Origin: Sordariomycetes sp. S80-01Y
Lineage: Eukaryota > Ascomycota > Sordariomycetes
DNA: 64,000 nt
Reading direction: 5' to 3'
Assembly (NCBI GenBank): GCA_037042185.1
Contig: JAXQJY010000032.1
Coordinates: forward strand, 2,046,001 to 2,110,000
Shown here: piece after piece, positions 11,370-21,659 of the stretch
Numbering within the stretch: the first letter of the stretch is position 1
Layout: every line of letters starts with the position of its first letter
Translations under genes and position numbers: made by a program
The notes under the pieces: model-generated
Seen by the model: the letters and a program-made list of their open reading frames with translations, nothing else
Databases searched by the model: none
Told to the model about the DNA's origin: nothing

Positions 11370-12026
11370 TTAGTATGCAGTCAAGGGTAGTTCCTTCAGG
11401 CGTGGATCGAAAAGGATCTCTCTTTGATATACCGCAAGGGAAACAAGGGCTTGTTCCAGGACGGCCCGGTCAAAGTCTGATCGAATCAGAAGGATGCGAA
11501 CAAACTGAGGCTGCCAGCGGTGGGCTGCACATAGCAAAGTCTGGTCGAGGATGCTCTGTGGCCACGGAGGCTGCCAGACCACAAGGTCTTCAACTATGGA
11601 AACGTGACCGGAGAAAGCTGCCGAGACTAAGGGACACTATCGACGTTGGGAATGTTCCATAACACATGTTCAAGGCAGGTGCTGCAGGATCAGCTTGAGA
11701 ATACCACGATGGCCCAGCGCAGCGGCCAAGGACAAAGGCGACCACTCAGGGTCCTTATCACTGCTACAGCCTCCGTAATTAAGGATCAAAGGGTCCGCAC
11801 CGGCCACGATCAGGGCTTCGGCAGCAGATGGCCGGTTGATCCATACCGCAACATGCAGCGGCGTTTCCCATTTGCCGTGCTGCAATTCCAGGTCAATATT
11901 TGCTACGGTGGAGAGAACCTAGCGAAGCACTGGAAGAGAGCCATCGAGCACGCAGGTGTGAAGCGCGAAAGAGCGATCTACTAAGCAGGGTCGGATTTGG
12001 TATGGCTGCGGTACCTGTAATGTCAT
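11370..12026 (-). pseudogene. ankyrin-repeat gene relic
   Basis: One minus-strand frame from an ATG at 12026 down to 11370 reads as ankyrin repeats: LHTCVLDGSLPVL, TPLHVAVW...AEALIVAGADP, SPLSLAAALGHRGILKLIL, PLVSAAFSGHVSIVEDLV, TLLCAAHRWQPQFVRILL. Three in-frame stops break it, at 11919-11921, 11670-11672 and 11637-11639. No frameshift is needed. No intron with good borders removes the stops. Each stop could come from a C-to-T change (CAG or CGA to TAG or TGA), which would fit repeat-induced point mutation or simple decay. A further ankyrin-like scrap (LDAFKLLLIRER) lies upstream in another frame (12023-12235). It may be the end of a once longer host ankyrin protein of unknown role. Confidence 0.7.
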
Positions 12027-12240
12027 GATGTCGAGCCCTGCCGCTCACGGATTAAGAGCAATTTGAAGGCATCCAGCGACGAGCGAGGTTGGCAGGGCAT
12101 TGTTAGAGCTGCTCCACGACTTCCAGGTTGAGGGTCTGCCAGCTGGAGACGGAGGAACCAACCGCCCGGTACCCCATCTATGCCAAAGCCCCGTACAGTA
12201 TTACGGAACTGCTGTGTCGAAACGGCGTTCTCCAATGTGG

Positions 12241-12544
12241 ATTGGGAGTTTGAGGTGTACCTTGTAGGTAGGCGCGCCTATGGTGACGAGCGCGCGCTGA
12301 CTAACGAGACCCGTTCCAGGTGCTAGGTGCGGTACCTAAGCTCCCGTTCGCGACAAAATTTCACGTGTAACTGCGCGTAGCTTCATCAACCAAACCGACC
12401 ATATGGTGAACGGCTACACCTTGCTTGTTTCAGCACCGTCTATGGCTCCATCTGCTTCCTGAGAGCTTGTTCAAAGCTCGATCGATACTTCAAAAATTCT
12501 TCCACCTACCTCTATACTAAGCCGAATCCAAGCACGCCTTCAAG
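12241..12544. promoter_or_regulatory. prp4 promoter region
   Basis: About 300 bp between the ankyrin relic and the ATG of prp4. It should contain the prp4 promoter and leader. The last 60 bp before the start are pyrimidine-rich, as is common near fungal transcript starts. No specific site is claimed. Confidence 0.35.
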
Positions 12545-14089
12545 ATGATGCACCCATCGCGACAAGCATACGTCGAGGACGCCCAGCCGCCAGCTGGCGT
12601 CGCCTTGGAAGATCTTCCGGAGGATCACGACTATGAGATGCCTTTGGCAGGTTCGGAGAAGGCTTCAGCAATTCTAGGCCAGTTCGACCGTAAGCGCCTG
12701 GCAGCGACGATAGCTGTCCCCACCGACGATGGTCGAGTACGCACAAAACTACGAGAGATGGGCGAGCCGGTCACACTATTCGGCGATGGCCCAGCCGAGC
12801 GAAGAGATCGTTTGCGCGAGCTGTTGACGATCCAGGCAGAAATGGCAGGTTTAGAGAACGCAGACATCGAGATGGAGGATGCGCCGGAAGATGAGGAGGA
12901 ACAAGAAGAAGAATTTTACTCACGTGGCGGCCCCGATCTGCTGAGAGCGCGCGCGCAAATAGCCGAGTTTTCGCTACCGCGAGCGAAGCGGCGAGTAGCA
13001 TTCCAAAAGGAGGAATCAACCATACCCCTACGAACGCACGTCAAGTTTAGGAAAGATATTAAAGAGAGGCTTCAAGCATTTGAGTTACAAGCAAGTCAAA
13101 CCGTTGGCGAGCGACACATCAGTATGACAAGGATGGCGCCGAACGGGGAAATGGTGGCCGTGGGCAACTGGGGTGGTCAAATCAAGCTGGTGGATGTACC
13201 GGATCTGAACGAGAAGATATCATACCGAGGCCACACGAACAAGATCAGCGGTCTTTCATGGTTTCCTGGGGCAACGATACCAGAACGAGGCATCTCGCCG
13301 GACGCGATCAACTTAGCATCCGGAGGAGCTGAAGGATCCGTTCATCTGTGGTCGTTGAATCAGGAGACGCCCGTTGCAAGTCTGCAGGGCCATTCGCAAC
13401 GAGTCTGCCGTGTCGAGTTTCACCCTTCTGGCAAATTCCTCGCATCAGCTTCAGACGACACGTCGTGGAGGCTATGGGACGTCGAGTCTACGGCAGAAAT
13501 TCTCCTTCAGGAGGGTCATTCTAGGGGCGTTTACGCCATTAGCTTCAACGGTGATGGCTCGTTACTTGCCAGTGCCGGGCTCGACAGTATCGGAAGGATA
13601 TGGGACTTGCGGTCAGGGAGGACAGTCATGATTCTAGACGGCCATCGCGACGGGCACATCAAGCCTATACACGCCCTAGACTGGAGCTCAGATGGCCATC
13701 GCGTCCTCTCAGGCTCGGCAGACGGATGGATCAAGTGCTGGGACGTGCGAAAGGTGCAGAGAACTGGAGGCATCGGCGCTCATTCCAGCGCAGTCTCGGA
13801 TATGCGGTGGTACAAAGGCCTAGACGATCCGCTAGACGGCGTGCCACCAGGTGTCGACGACAACGGCGCGCAGATTCCAAAGAAGTCGGGCACCTTCTTC
13901 ATCTCGAGTGGGTTCGACAGAAACGTCAAGATCTTCTCGGCGGACGACTGGAGCTTGGTGCAAACGCTGAGCGGCCACACTGGGCCCGTCGCCAGTGTTG
14001 ACTATAGCAAGGACGGGAAGTGGATTGTCAGCGGAGGCCACGACAGGACGGTCAAGCTATGGGGCCGAAATGATGGCGAGGCGCTCTAA
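12545..14089 (+). CDS. prp4: U4/U6 snRNP WD40 protein PRP4
   Basis: Structural protein of the U4/U6 and tri-snRNP particles, needed for spliceosome assembly in the nucleus. Single exon, 514 residues. The N-terminal part holds the PRP4-type SFM motif (about residues 70-115: [20 protein letters not shown]), known in splicing factor Prp4/PRPF4, followed by an acidic stretch (DEEEQEEEF). About seven WD40 blades fill residues 190-514, with clear units such as [16 protein letters not shown]...[13 protein letters not shown] and [15 protein letters not shown]...[12 protein letters not shown]. The order SFM then WD40 identifies the family with little doubt. The start at 12545 has a second Met directly after it; either may be used. 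The name should not be confused with the S. pombe Prp4 kinase. Confidence 0.93.
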   Translation: MMHPSRQAYVEDAQPPAGVALEDLPEDHDYEMPLAGSEKASAILGQFDRKRLAATIAVPTDDGRVRTKLREMGEPVTLFGDGPAERRDRLRELLTIQAEMAGLENADIEMEDAPEDEEEQEEEFYSRGGPDLLRARAQIAEFSLPRAKRRVAFQKEESTIPLRTHVKFRKDIKERLQAFELQASQTVGERHISMTRMAPNGEMVAVGNWGGQIKLVDVPDLNEKISYRGHTNKISGLSWFPGATIPERGISPDAINLASGGAEGSVHLWSLNQETPVASLQGHSQRVCRVEFHPSGKFLASASDDTSWRLWDVESTAEILLQEGHSRGVYAISFNGDGSLLASAGLDSIGRIWDLRSGRTVMILDGHRDGHIKPIHALDWSSDGHRVLSGSADGWIKCWDVRKVQRTGGIGAHSSAVSDMRWYKGLDDPLDGVPPGVDDNGAQIPKKSGTFFISSGFDRNVKIFSADDWSLVQTLSGHTGPVASVDYSKDGKWIVSGGHDRTVKLWGRNDGEAL

Positions 14090-14542
14090 GACCCTCGACC
14101 AATCTGTGCGACGTTGCGGTTGGCAAACTTGTATGATTGATGTAGATACCCTGACAAGACACGGAACCCGACGTTACTATCTACCAAGGCCATACAACCC
14201 AAAATTGTGACAGGACGCCGAAACTATGAAACACAATTAGAGTCGCTTATCGAGATGAGTACGTGATCGCTGGCTGCTAATCCGCCGCACCACGATCACC
14301 GAGAAGCAGAGTGACGTTGGCCGATCAAGGGTCCAACTGCCAAAAGCGGATCACATGACCCGACTCTGATCGTCCACCCACCCAGAGTTTGGACCACCGA
14401 TTGTTCACCCACTTTACCTCGATGTCACTTTTATAACCAACGTATCCTCGCCTCTCTTCTCATCGCATCCGCGAGCCCTCCCAATGACTCAACTGCATCG
14501 CTTTTCACCTCCAATACTCATCCCCGCAGGCGTCTGACGACC
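14090..14542. promoter_or_regulatory. promoter of the cyclin gene
   Basis: Intergenic 453 bp between prp4 and the cyclin gene, both on the plus strand. A TATA-like box (TATAA, 14432-14436) lies about 107 bp upstream of the cyclin ATG and is followed by a pyrimidine-rich stretch, a plausible core promoter. The first 150 bp are the prp4 3' end. Confidence 0.45.
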
Positions 14543-15894
14543 ATGGCTAGCATCGATCGATACAGGCCCCCTCGCGAAGGCTACCAGCCTCCAGTCCCTA
14601 AGAGACGATCCTCGCGATCGCCAGCGCGACGCCCAGATGTTCCCCCTGCCGCCCCGACTCCTCCGCAACCCAGTGCGCGAACTTCGCCGCCGAGGCCGAA
14701 CGAGCGATCGCCTGCGCAATCAGACCAGCAAGCGGCTCCGGCTGTGTTGAATCAATGGTCCTTTACTGTGGATGAGATCAGCAGTACGCCTACGATCTTG
14801 GATGGCATACCACCATCGGAAGAGCGGCTGCGACGAGCCAAGGGAATCAACTTCATATACCAAGCTGGCGTGCTACTGGATTTACCACAGATCACCCTCT
14901 GGGTAGCGGGCGTATACTTCCACCGATTTTACATGCGCTGCAGTATGGCGCAAGAGAAGAACCAGGGTGGAATTCATCACTACGTGAGTCCTGTCATAGA
15001 CCGAGGACATGCGACAGTGTGCTCACTATATTACAGAACATTGCTGCCACCGCCCTGTTCTTAGCGAACAAAGTCGAGGAAAATTGTCGCAAGACAAAGG
15101 ACATAATCATCGCCGTCGCAAAGGTTGCTCAGAAGAATGCAAAGCTCATCATAGACGAGCAGAGCAAGGAGTACTGGAGATGGCGAGACAGCATCCTCAC
15201 GTACGAGGAACTGATGCTCGAGCAGCTTACGTTTGACCTGATGGTCGAGAACCCCTACCGATACCTGTTCGAGCTTCTGGGCCAGCTCGACATTGTACAC
15301 AACAAAAATTTACGACAAGCGGCGTGGGCGTTTTGCAACGACGCCTGCCTCACAACTCTCCCGCTCTTAGTAGATGCGCGAGATGTCGCGATTGCTGCTA
15401 TCTTCTTTGCTAGTGTCCACACGAATCAGCCAATCGACGATCAAAGAGGCGAGCCGTGGTGGAAATACCTCAACGGCAATGAAGACCGCTGCTGCAAGGC
15501 AATCGAGCTGATAAGGCAATTTTACGAGGAGAATCCGCTTAGAAAGCAGAACCCCGCGTTGCCCTCGCCAGCGTTCGACCTTGAATCATCACGTCGGAGG
15601 GGAGAAGAGCCGCTGTCATCCAACGCCGCCACGCCCATGGATATCGATAGAGCCAGCCGTAGTCCAGCGCCTAGGACGAATGGAGCGGGCGACAGGGATA
15701 TGGATATGAGAGACCGTGGTGTTGAAGGATCGCAAGGTAGCTTGAGGCCAGAGGACAGTAGGAGCAGCTACGCTCCCAGATCACCTGCGAAGCGGAAGAC
15801 ACCAGAACCGGGCGCCCGCCTCGAAGATGATAGGCCGGAGAAGCGAGCAAGGACTTCAGGCTCAGAGGATGAGGAGGGCGAGCTTGTGGAGTAG
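14543..15894 (+). CDS. cyclin of the CDK9/CTD-kinase class (cyclin K/T, Pch1-like)
   Basis: Regulatory partner of a transcription-elongation CDK that phosphorylates the RNA polymerase II C-terminal domain. Exons 14543-14983 and 15037-15894 (53-bp intron, GTGAGT...TTACAG) give 432 residues. A Pro/Arg-rich N-terminus leads into two cyclin folds, about residues 85-190 (RRAKGINFIYQAG, FHRFYM, ATALFLANKVEE) and 200-300 (LEQLTFDLMVENPY, WAFCNDACLTTLPLL, AIAAIFFASVH). The C-terminal 120 residues are disordered, rich in Ser/Pro/Arg/Asp, and end in GSEDEEGELVE. The best family match from memory is S. pombe Pch1, partner of Cdk9; cyclin L, which couples to splicing, is an alternative. The intron interrupts the first cyclin fold, and the frame is continuous across the join. 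Confidence 0.85.
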
Positions 15895-16763
15895 GAGAGT
15901 CGCGGGTCCTCTCAAACGTTGTCCGCAAGATCGAAAAGGGGGGTTTCACGCGATGGCGAACCATGGCCCCGGCTTTTGTAATGATATGTGTTGGCGCCAT
16001 GCGATTCTGGTTTTTTTCAGGGTATGGGGGTACAATAGTAAATGGGGTTCAGGGACGGCGCAACAGGCGCATTTAGGTGACAGTCGGACATGCTTGAGTT
16101 ACGCCTGCGAAGGGCGTCTGTGGGTCTTGACGATATCAAATTGAACAAGAGCAATGCGAAAATGCCATAACTTCTTGCTAGCTGTGACACTCACGAGCGT
16201 CCGGACAGATGTTCACTTTCTGTCACACGCCTGGAGTCCGTCTGTCCACACATCAACCCGATTCAGTTACATCACTTCGAATATATCATGAAATATTTCA
16301 GAAGTTTCAATGCAGGCTCTGTGTATCTCTGTTGTCAAATGTTTGCTCGTCTCGAAGAGGTTAAGTCCGCGGGTTGTTCATCGCTGCGCACAACTCTCTT
16401 CCTAGGTGAGGTGGCAGGGAAGCCTTGGATGAAAACCCAGTGCATGCCTCGAGAGAGGCTCCACATCATCTTTTGACAACCTTGGAAGATCATACTGCAT
16501 AGGAATCCGAGAGAAAGTTATCAAGGTACCCAAAGCTCGGTCCACTCCTCGACCAAAACTCCAGGTTCCTAGAGGTGCACTTACTCACACCGCTGAGTGC
16601 CTAGGTAGGTATACGTCAGGTAGGTGCGGGAGGGGAGGTCTCATTCGCCCTTTTTTCTGCCACCGACCCCCACCTACTGATCTGCTCACCGCCCACAGCT
16701 CCTACTTAAGAATCTCGCGCCCGCCCTCGAAGCTTCGCTTCTTTCTTTCTTCTTTTCCTCTTT
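15895..16763. other. spacer and probable U2 snRNA promoter
   Basis: Begins with the 3' end of the cyclin gene. The last 100-200 bp before 16764 must carry the polymerase II promoter of the U2 gene. A long CT tract (16738-16763) directly precedes the mapped RNA start. No clear TATA box at the usual distance was seen, and no protein gene was recognised. Confidence 0.4.
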
Positions 16764-16953
16764 AGCTCTCTTTGCCTTTTGGCTTAGATCAAGTGTAGTA
16801 TCTGTTCTTTTCAGTTTAATCTCTGAAAGGTCTCTAAGGAGACCAATCGTGATTATTCTTATTTTTGGCCCTCGGGCGGTTTCCCCTGAGCTTGCTCATG
16901 ATTCCGCCCACAGTGTCCCTGGTATTACACTGCCTCCAGGTGACGCGAACACT
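16764..16953 (+). ncRNA. U2: U2 spliceosomal snRNA
   Basis: RNA core of the U2 snRNP, which pairs with the intron branch site and with U6. The 5' part matches the conserved U2 sequence: CTCTCTTTGCCTTTTGGCTT, then AGATCAAGTGTAGTATCTG with the branch-site pairing element GTAGTA at 16795-16800. Stem IIa is TTTCAG/CTGAAA (16809-16828). Stem IIb is a perfect GGTCTC-TAAG-GAGACC hairpin (16829-16844). The Sm site ATTTTTG lies at 16861-16867. Stem III pairs GGGCGG (16874-16879) with CCGCCC (16904-16909). Stem IV closes with CCTGG/CCAGG (16918-16940), its loop close to the conserved U2B'' loop, and an outer AGTGT/ACACT pairing ends near 16953. The length of about 190 nt equals that of human U2. The 5' end is uncertain by a few bases and the 3' end by about ten. 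Confidence 0.95.
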
Positions 16954-17929
16954 TGAGCTCAACACTTTTCATTGCTTGCGTCGGCTTGTTCGACGCTGTG
17001 AAGAAGAGAAATGCGTGAAAGAGCGAATCGAACCACGTCCGGAGAGGTCTTCGAAGTTCAGATAGTTGAGTTGGTGAAGATAATGGCTGTTGTGAAGGCT
17101 TTGGCTTTGTGTGCTGAACAAATGCGTGGGCGAAGGTTTCTCACTGTAGACTTCCTCGGCGTCGCGCTCAACAAAGGCGTGCGCCCTCGCCTCGTTTACT
17201 GAGCGATCGATCGGATGCAACGCGCATAAGCTGGTTCCCGAACTACGAGCGCCTGTTTCTACTCGCCGGAGAAGTTCAGATGCGATAATGTCGCTGCGTG
17301 CTGAGTTTGAGGTTGGGGCATCCTGACTCTACGTCCGTCCCACTGCCAGCGCCTACCCTAAAGCTCGAGTGTGGTGTTGCGCACGTAGCTCTGGAGTGGT
17401 GGCACGGAAATACAAGTTCTAACTATGTGCCCCTTCTCCCTGGAGTTCCTCAGCTTTTCGTGACATATATGTTGTGCTCCAACCTGCGTGCCCAGTCGGT
17501 GTTTTCGACTTTGTGTCGGTGTGGAAGGAAGCCAAGGTCAGGGCAACATTTGACGTGGTGCTTAAACGAAGCTGATTAGGTAAAGACGAAAATCCCAATC
17601 GTGAAAGTTGAGGCCAAACACGTTAGCCCTTTTGCGTTGCATGTAGAGCCCATGATTGTAATATCTACGTAACTTGGGAGTGGACGTGAGCTCAAGGCCG
17701 GTCTTCCAGTTTTCCGTGAACCCCAACTCCGAGTCTGCTTGAACCGACAGTCGCGCTACGAGGCCCCACCTGAGCTTTTCGAGACCTTCAACCTCCAAAC
17801 CCCCGTCCTTCCCCTCGTGCCCCGCGACATTCGGCGATAGCTCTTGAACTGTGCCCCGTCTCGTATTCTAGGCAATAGCTCAAACTCAGACTCAACTCAC
17901 TGCTGGCTCTGTGCGCTTCGGACGACACC
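16954..17929. other. spacer between U2 and lsm8
   Basis: Nearly 1 kb holding the U2 3'-end signal and the lsm8 promoter, the latter in the last 150 bp. Small open frames on both strands show no domain. Nothing else was recognised. Confidence 0.4.
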
Positions 17930-18350
17930 ATGGCGACACTAGGAGGCTACCTCAACAGTACGCCATCTCCTCCATTGCTGCGCACTCTCGCTGACTGTTG
18001 CCTAGAACGCATTCTGATCGTCACAGCCGACTCGCGGATACTGGTCGGCAGCCTTCAAGCAGCGGACAACCAGACGAATCTTGTACGTACACAGCTAGCT
18101 TTTAGCAGCTCTCCATGCCGACCTTCCTTCTGATCGCAAGCTCACGTCCAAACAGGTCCTCAAAGACGCAGTCGAACGCATCATCCGGGAACCCGACGAC
18201 CACGAAGCCTCTGCTGAGATCCCGCTGGGCCTCTACCTTGTACGCGGCGACAACGTTTGCACGGTGGGGTTGGTAGACGAGAAGCTCGATGATAGTATCA
18301 CATGGACGGAGGTGAAGGGGAGCCCGATAGGAGGTGTGAAGCACATATAG
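17930..18350 (+). CDS. lsm8: U6 snRNA-associated Sm-like protein LSm8
   Basis: Defining subunit of the nuclear Lsm2-8 ring, which binds the 3' U-tract of U6 snRNA. Exons 17930-17957, 18006-18082 and 18156-18350 give 99 residues, the usual size. The join gives MATLGGYLNKRILIVTADSR and then LVGSLQAADNQTNLVL, the Sm1 motif with its RNA-binding Asp/Asn pattern. Sm2 is LYLVRGDNVCTVGLVDE. Introns of 48 and 73 bp have donors GTACGC and GTACGT and end in CCTAG and AACAG. The phase agrees at both joins. Nuclear location and U6 binding are known for the family. It ends 247 bp from the convergent nucleoside hydrolase gene. Confidence 0.94.
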
Positions 18351-18597
18351 TTGCGGAGGTTGCGACGCAAGGATATGGAAGGATTTGAAAATGAGAATAG
18401 TCACGGGGCTCAATGAGGGATCACGTTGGCATGGATGTACAGGCGTTTGGAGCGATCGAGGCCACTAGACATTGCATTTTGCTTTGCCATTTCACCATGG
18501 TATGGATACCACCAGGCTAGAACTATACCAAAGTACTGTTTATCTTAGACGGCCTGCCCTTCTCTTTTCTATTCAAAGTCGCGGGTCCTTTGCTTGC

Positions 18598-20038
18598 CTA
18601 AGCGAATACTCGCTTCATCCACTCCTCCTTGAAGACCTGCTCTCCCGGCGAAGCAATCACCCGATGGATCCTGTTCCCTTTCAGTACGCTCAGCCAATGA
18701 TGATCATCGCCTGGTACGTCGTCAATCCTCTTCAACTCGTCCTCAGTGACGTCGATGGCAAGCTCGGCTGGCTTCTTGCGATTGCGATTGTCGATGACAT
18801 GCATTCCTCTCGTCCATTGACCGGTGGTCTCGACCCGGATATCTTCTGGCTTGGACGGGAACTTCCACGCTGGGTTACTGCTGCTCATTGCGTACCAGAC
18901 CGTCAAAGGGTCATGCAGGGAGAGTTCGGGTTCAGGCCCATCAGCCTCCATGGTGTCGATCTTGTTGAAGGCGCCCTGGATGAAATGCGATGTCCACTGA
19001 GCGAGGGGGCTACCGGCATCGAGGTAAGGCTGGATCTCCTTGCTGAAAAATTTCTTGCCAATGCCGTGAGGGGTAGTGATGTCCAACGGACAGAGCACGA
19101 GCTTCAACTGACGGCTCAACTTGGAGGGGTAGGGTGACATCTTGGCCATCTCCTTGGGGATAGGGGGCATGGTCGATGCAGGATCTGGACTGGTCAAGGC
19201 ATATACCCGCGCCGCGGCGACGGCGTCCGCGTAGCAGTTGAATTCCGCGACTGGGGTACAATTACCCTCGACGTGGACGGCACCGCCCATGACGACCAGT
19301 TCCTTAACACGCAAAAACGTTTCAGGGTCCTCGGCAGCGGCAAGAGCAACATTGGTCAGGGGACCGACAGCCAGGATGCTGACGGTGTCGGCGGGGTTCT
19401 CTTTGAGGATACGCAGCATTTCGAGATGAGATGGCGTTTTGGAAGGGGTGAAGTAAGGGGTGAAAGCACTAGCATCGACATCGCTCTTGACATCGAACAT
19501 GGTCTTCCAGGTCTCGGCCGGGGTGAGATGAGGGTGGGCGTCATGGACGTTGTGAAGACCATCTGCTCCGTCTGACATGAGGTCAGTAAGGTCTTTAGAA
19601 CAGAAAAGGAGGACGAATCATACGAAAGAAGTCAGCCATGAGCTCTTCCTCTTCAAGGGGGTGCTCAGGGCCAACGGCGACGATGGGCTTGTTCTTCAAC
19701 ATGGTCTCGTAGCCAGATGCCCGTCCTGTGGATTTCCTCCACTCAATCTCTTTTTCGAGAACGTGGAACAGCGCGACCACATTTCGCAAACAGCTACAAG
19801 AGCACGTCAGCTGGCGAAGTGGGGAGACGGAGGGTAGGCTTACCTCTGCAAAGGCACGTTGCCGTATGTGACTGATAACATGAGAACCTCCAACTCTTCG
19901 GGCTTGGCACTCAAAGCAAGAAGCATAGCCATAATATCATCGACACCTGAACGTGTTAACACCGGCCGTGGACTGGGTTATTCACCTCTGAGAGCTCTTA
20001 CCAGGGTCGGTGTCGATGATTATCTTGTTTGCAACCAT
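18598..20038 (-). CDS. inosine-uridine preferring nucleoside hydrolase
   Basis: Splits the N-glycosidic bond of ribonucleosides, releasing ribose and base for purine and pyrimidine salvage. Exons (minus) 20002-20038, 19844-19946, 19624-19793 and 18598-19571 give 427 residues. The calcium-binding signature DTDPGVDD (residues 9-16) is encoded across the first intron and is complete only after splicing. FHGADGLHNVHDA follows the third intron. AVGPLTNVALA, the MGGAV strand and LHDPLTVWYA carry other family residues. The protein is longer than bacterial enzymes (about 310 residues) through insertions of the fungal type. Introns are 52-55 bp with donors GTAAGA, GTAAGC and GTATGA. No signal peptide is seen, so it should be cytosolic. 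Base preference cannot be judged. Confidence 0.9.
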
Positions 20039-21659
20039 GGTTGTCGATATGGGCAAAATTACACGTTCTCGCGATAGAAAATGAGAGGCTGAAGAGGCCG
20101 AGCGTGTCTCCAGATATGACTGTCCAGAAAGACCGAATAATTAAATCTAGTGATGTCTAGGACGTTTCTGAAGGAATGGACTCGGAGGTGCTAGGCAAGC
20201 CTTCCAGAGTGACTCCTCATGGCATGCCCCTCAGTGGGGTTGATGTGTCCTCCACGATGAAGTAAGCTCAACCATTACGCCTCATGTTGCGACGGCCGTA
20301 CCCGGCCGATGTCCAGAGAGACTGACTTCAACTTTGATTCTACGGAGCGTATGAAGTTTGAGTATTCCACATGCGTGTGGAAGGGGGGCCACGGGGGAAT
20401 GCCATGATGTACACATAGATTTAACCAACTGGGTGTTGTAGTGCCACTTTTCAAACTTGGGGCGGTTTCTCTGTGTTGCACACAACATATATTCCCATCT
20501 GAAGGTGATGAGTGACATGACCGAAGAATGAAATGAGAATGGACGTTCTGGCGTCTGATTGACTGCAGGGGAACCGTCCGCTCTTGGCATGATTCGAAGC
20601 CTCGATAAACTTCTGTGGTTGCCTTTGTGAGACTGCTTGACCCGAACATACCTTAGGTGTAACCCGTGAAGGCGAAAGATGTCAAAGTACTTTCCGTTAA
20701 AGCTGTTCCCTGCCCATCCCTGAGTCACATGTGAAGTGTATTCGCTCTTGGGTGGTGATGAGTTGCGAGGATGAAGACTGGTGACTGTTCGTTCAACCAG
20801 GCCGAGGGTGAACCTGCTGCGCGACGTGCGTTGTTGAAGGTATTTATGATGGAAGAAGCTCATGAGTGCTGCTAGCCACAGCCTAACCCCTATAGCATAC
20901 TGGCATCGATCCTTTATGTAATTACCTTCCGTGCCTTACCTCCCAAGTGATCGAAACTGATAGCAACCAAGGGTGCCCTCAGGCTGTGATGGTGGTCGGT
21001 CCCACTAAAATGGTATTGGTGCCTCAGGCGCCCAGCCGCCAGGGTGCTCCGAGTCCCCAACTCCACGTCGCAACTGGACTTGAACCCCTGCAACAATCTC
21101 CGACACCAATTGATTGGAAGCCAATTCACTTCGCCGCCGCAGGAGCTTCTGCTGCAGTATCTCGAACCTCTCACACCTGTCTTCACCACCTCGATCCACT
21201 CCCTCTTCGATCTCAGAATCCCTCTCTTGTGTTCTTTCCCCGATCTCTCGCCAGTATCAAGTCTCCAGTCGACCCTCCCAACTGCAGAGCTGTGCAGCCG
21301 GCCGGAGCTTAGAGGCACCCCGTCCCTGATTCCCCACACTCGCTCCAGCTGCTGCGGCAAGCTGTAGAAGCCAGGTTGGCCTCATACCTCAGCAACTTGA
21401 TTGGAAAAAAGTGTGTTCGATACTTTCCGACTGTCCTGGCCAGCGAAGCCCGTCAGGAGTTGCTTTACGCTTCGAGGACTTGCAAAGGTCTGAATCTATT
21501 TTTTATTTGTCTTTCCGACGACTTTGCCTGTATAATTGTGCATTGTCATCGAAACTTGCTCGTCCATCCGACCTCGCCCCTAAACCGACCGGCGATCGCA
21601 ACGACGTATCCTCGACCTATTCGATCCCTCTTCACTCTTCGAACGATCACATAGCAATC
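20039..21659. other. divergent intergenic region, no gene supported
   Basis: 1.6 kb between the starts of the nucleoside hydrolase (minus) and the lysine-rich membrane protein (plus), so both promoters lie here. A 193-codon minus frame (20282-20863) has no domain and no codon pattern like its neighbours. The plus-strand leader just before 21660 is Pro/Ser/Cys-rich in translation and looks non-coding. Confidence 0.4.

Noticed and set aside
14984-15036. Treating the two cyclin frames as separate genes
   Set aside because: A 53-bp intron with GTGAGT and TTACAG joins them in phase inside one cyclin fold.
17011-17060. GGTTCGATTCG on the minus strand, resembling a tRNA B box
   Set aside because: No stem pairing around the loop and no A box at the right distance.
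20282-20863. 193-codon minus-strand open frame between the nucleoside hydrolase and the lysine-rich protein genes
   Set aside because: No domain, no membrane or signal segment, odd His/Arg/Ser make-up and an overlapping frame in the same direction; more likely chance.
21005-21199. tRNA-like T-arm (GGTTCAAGTCC on the minus strand, near 21080)
   Set aside because: The flanking bases do not pair as a T-stem, and no acceptor or anticodon arm follows; not a tRNA.
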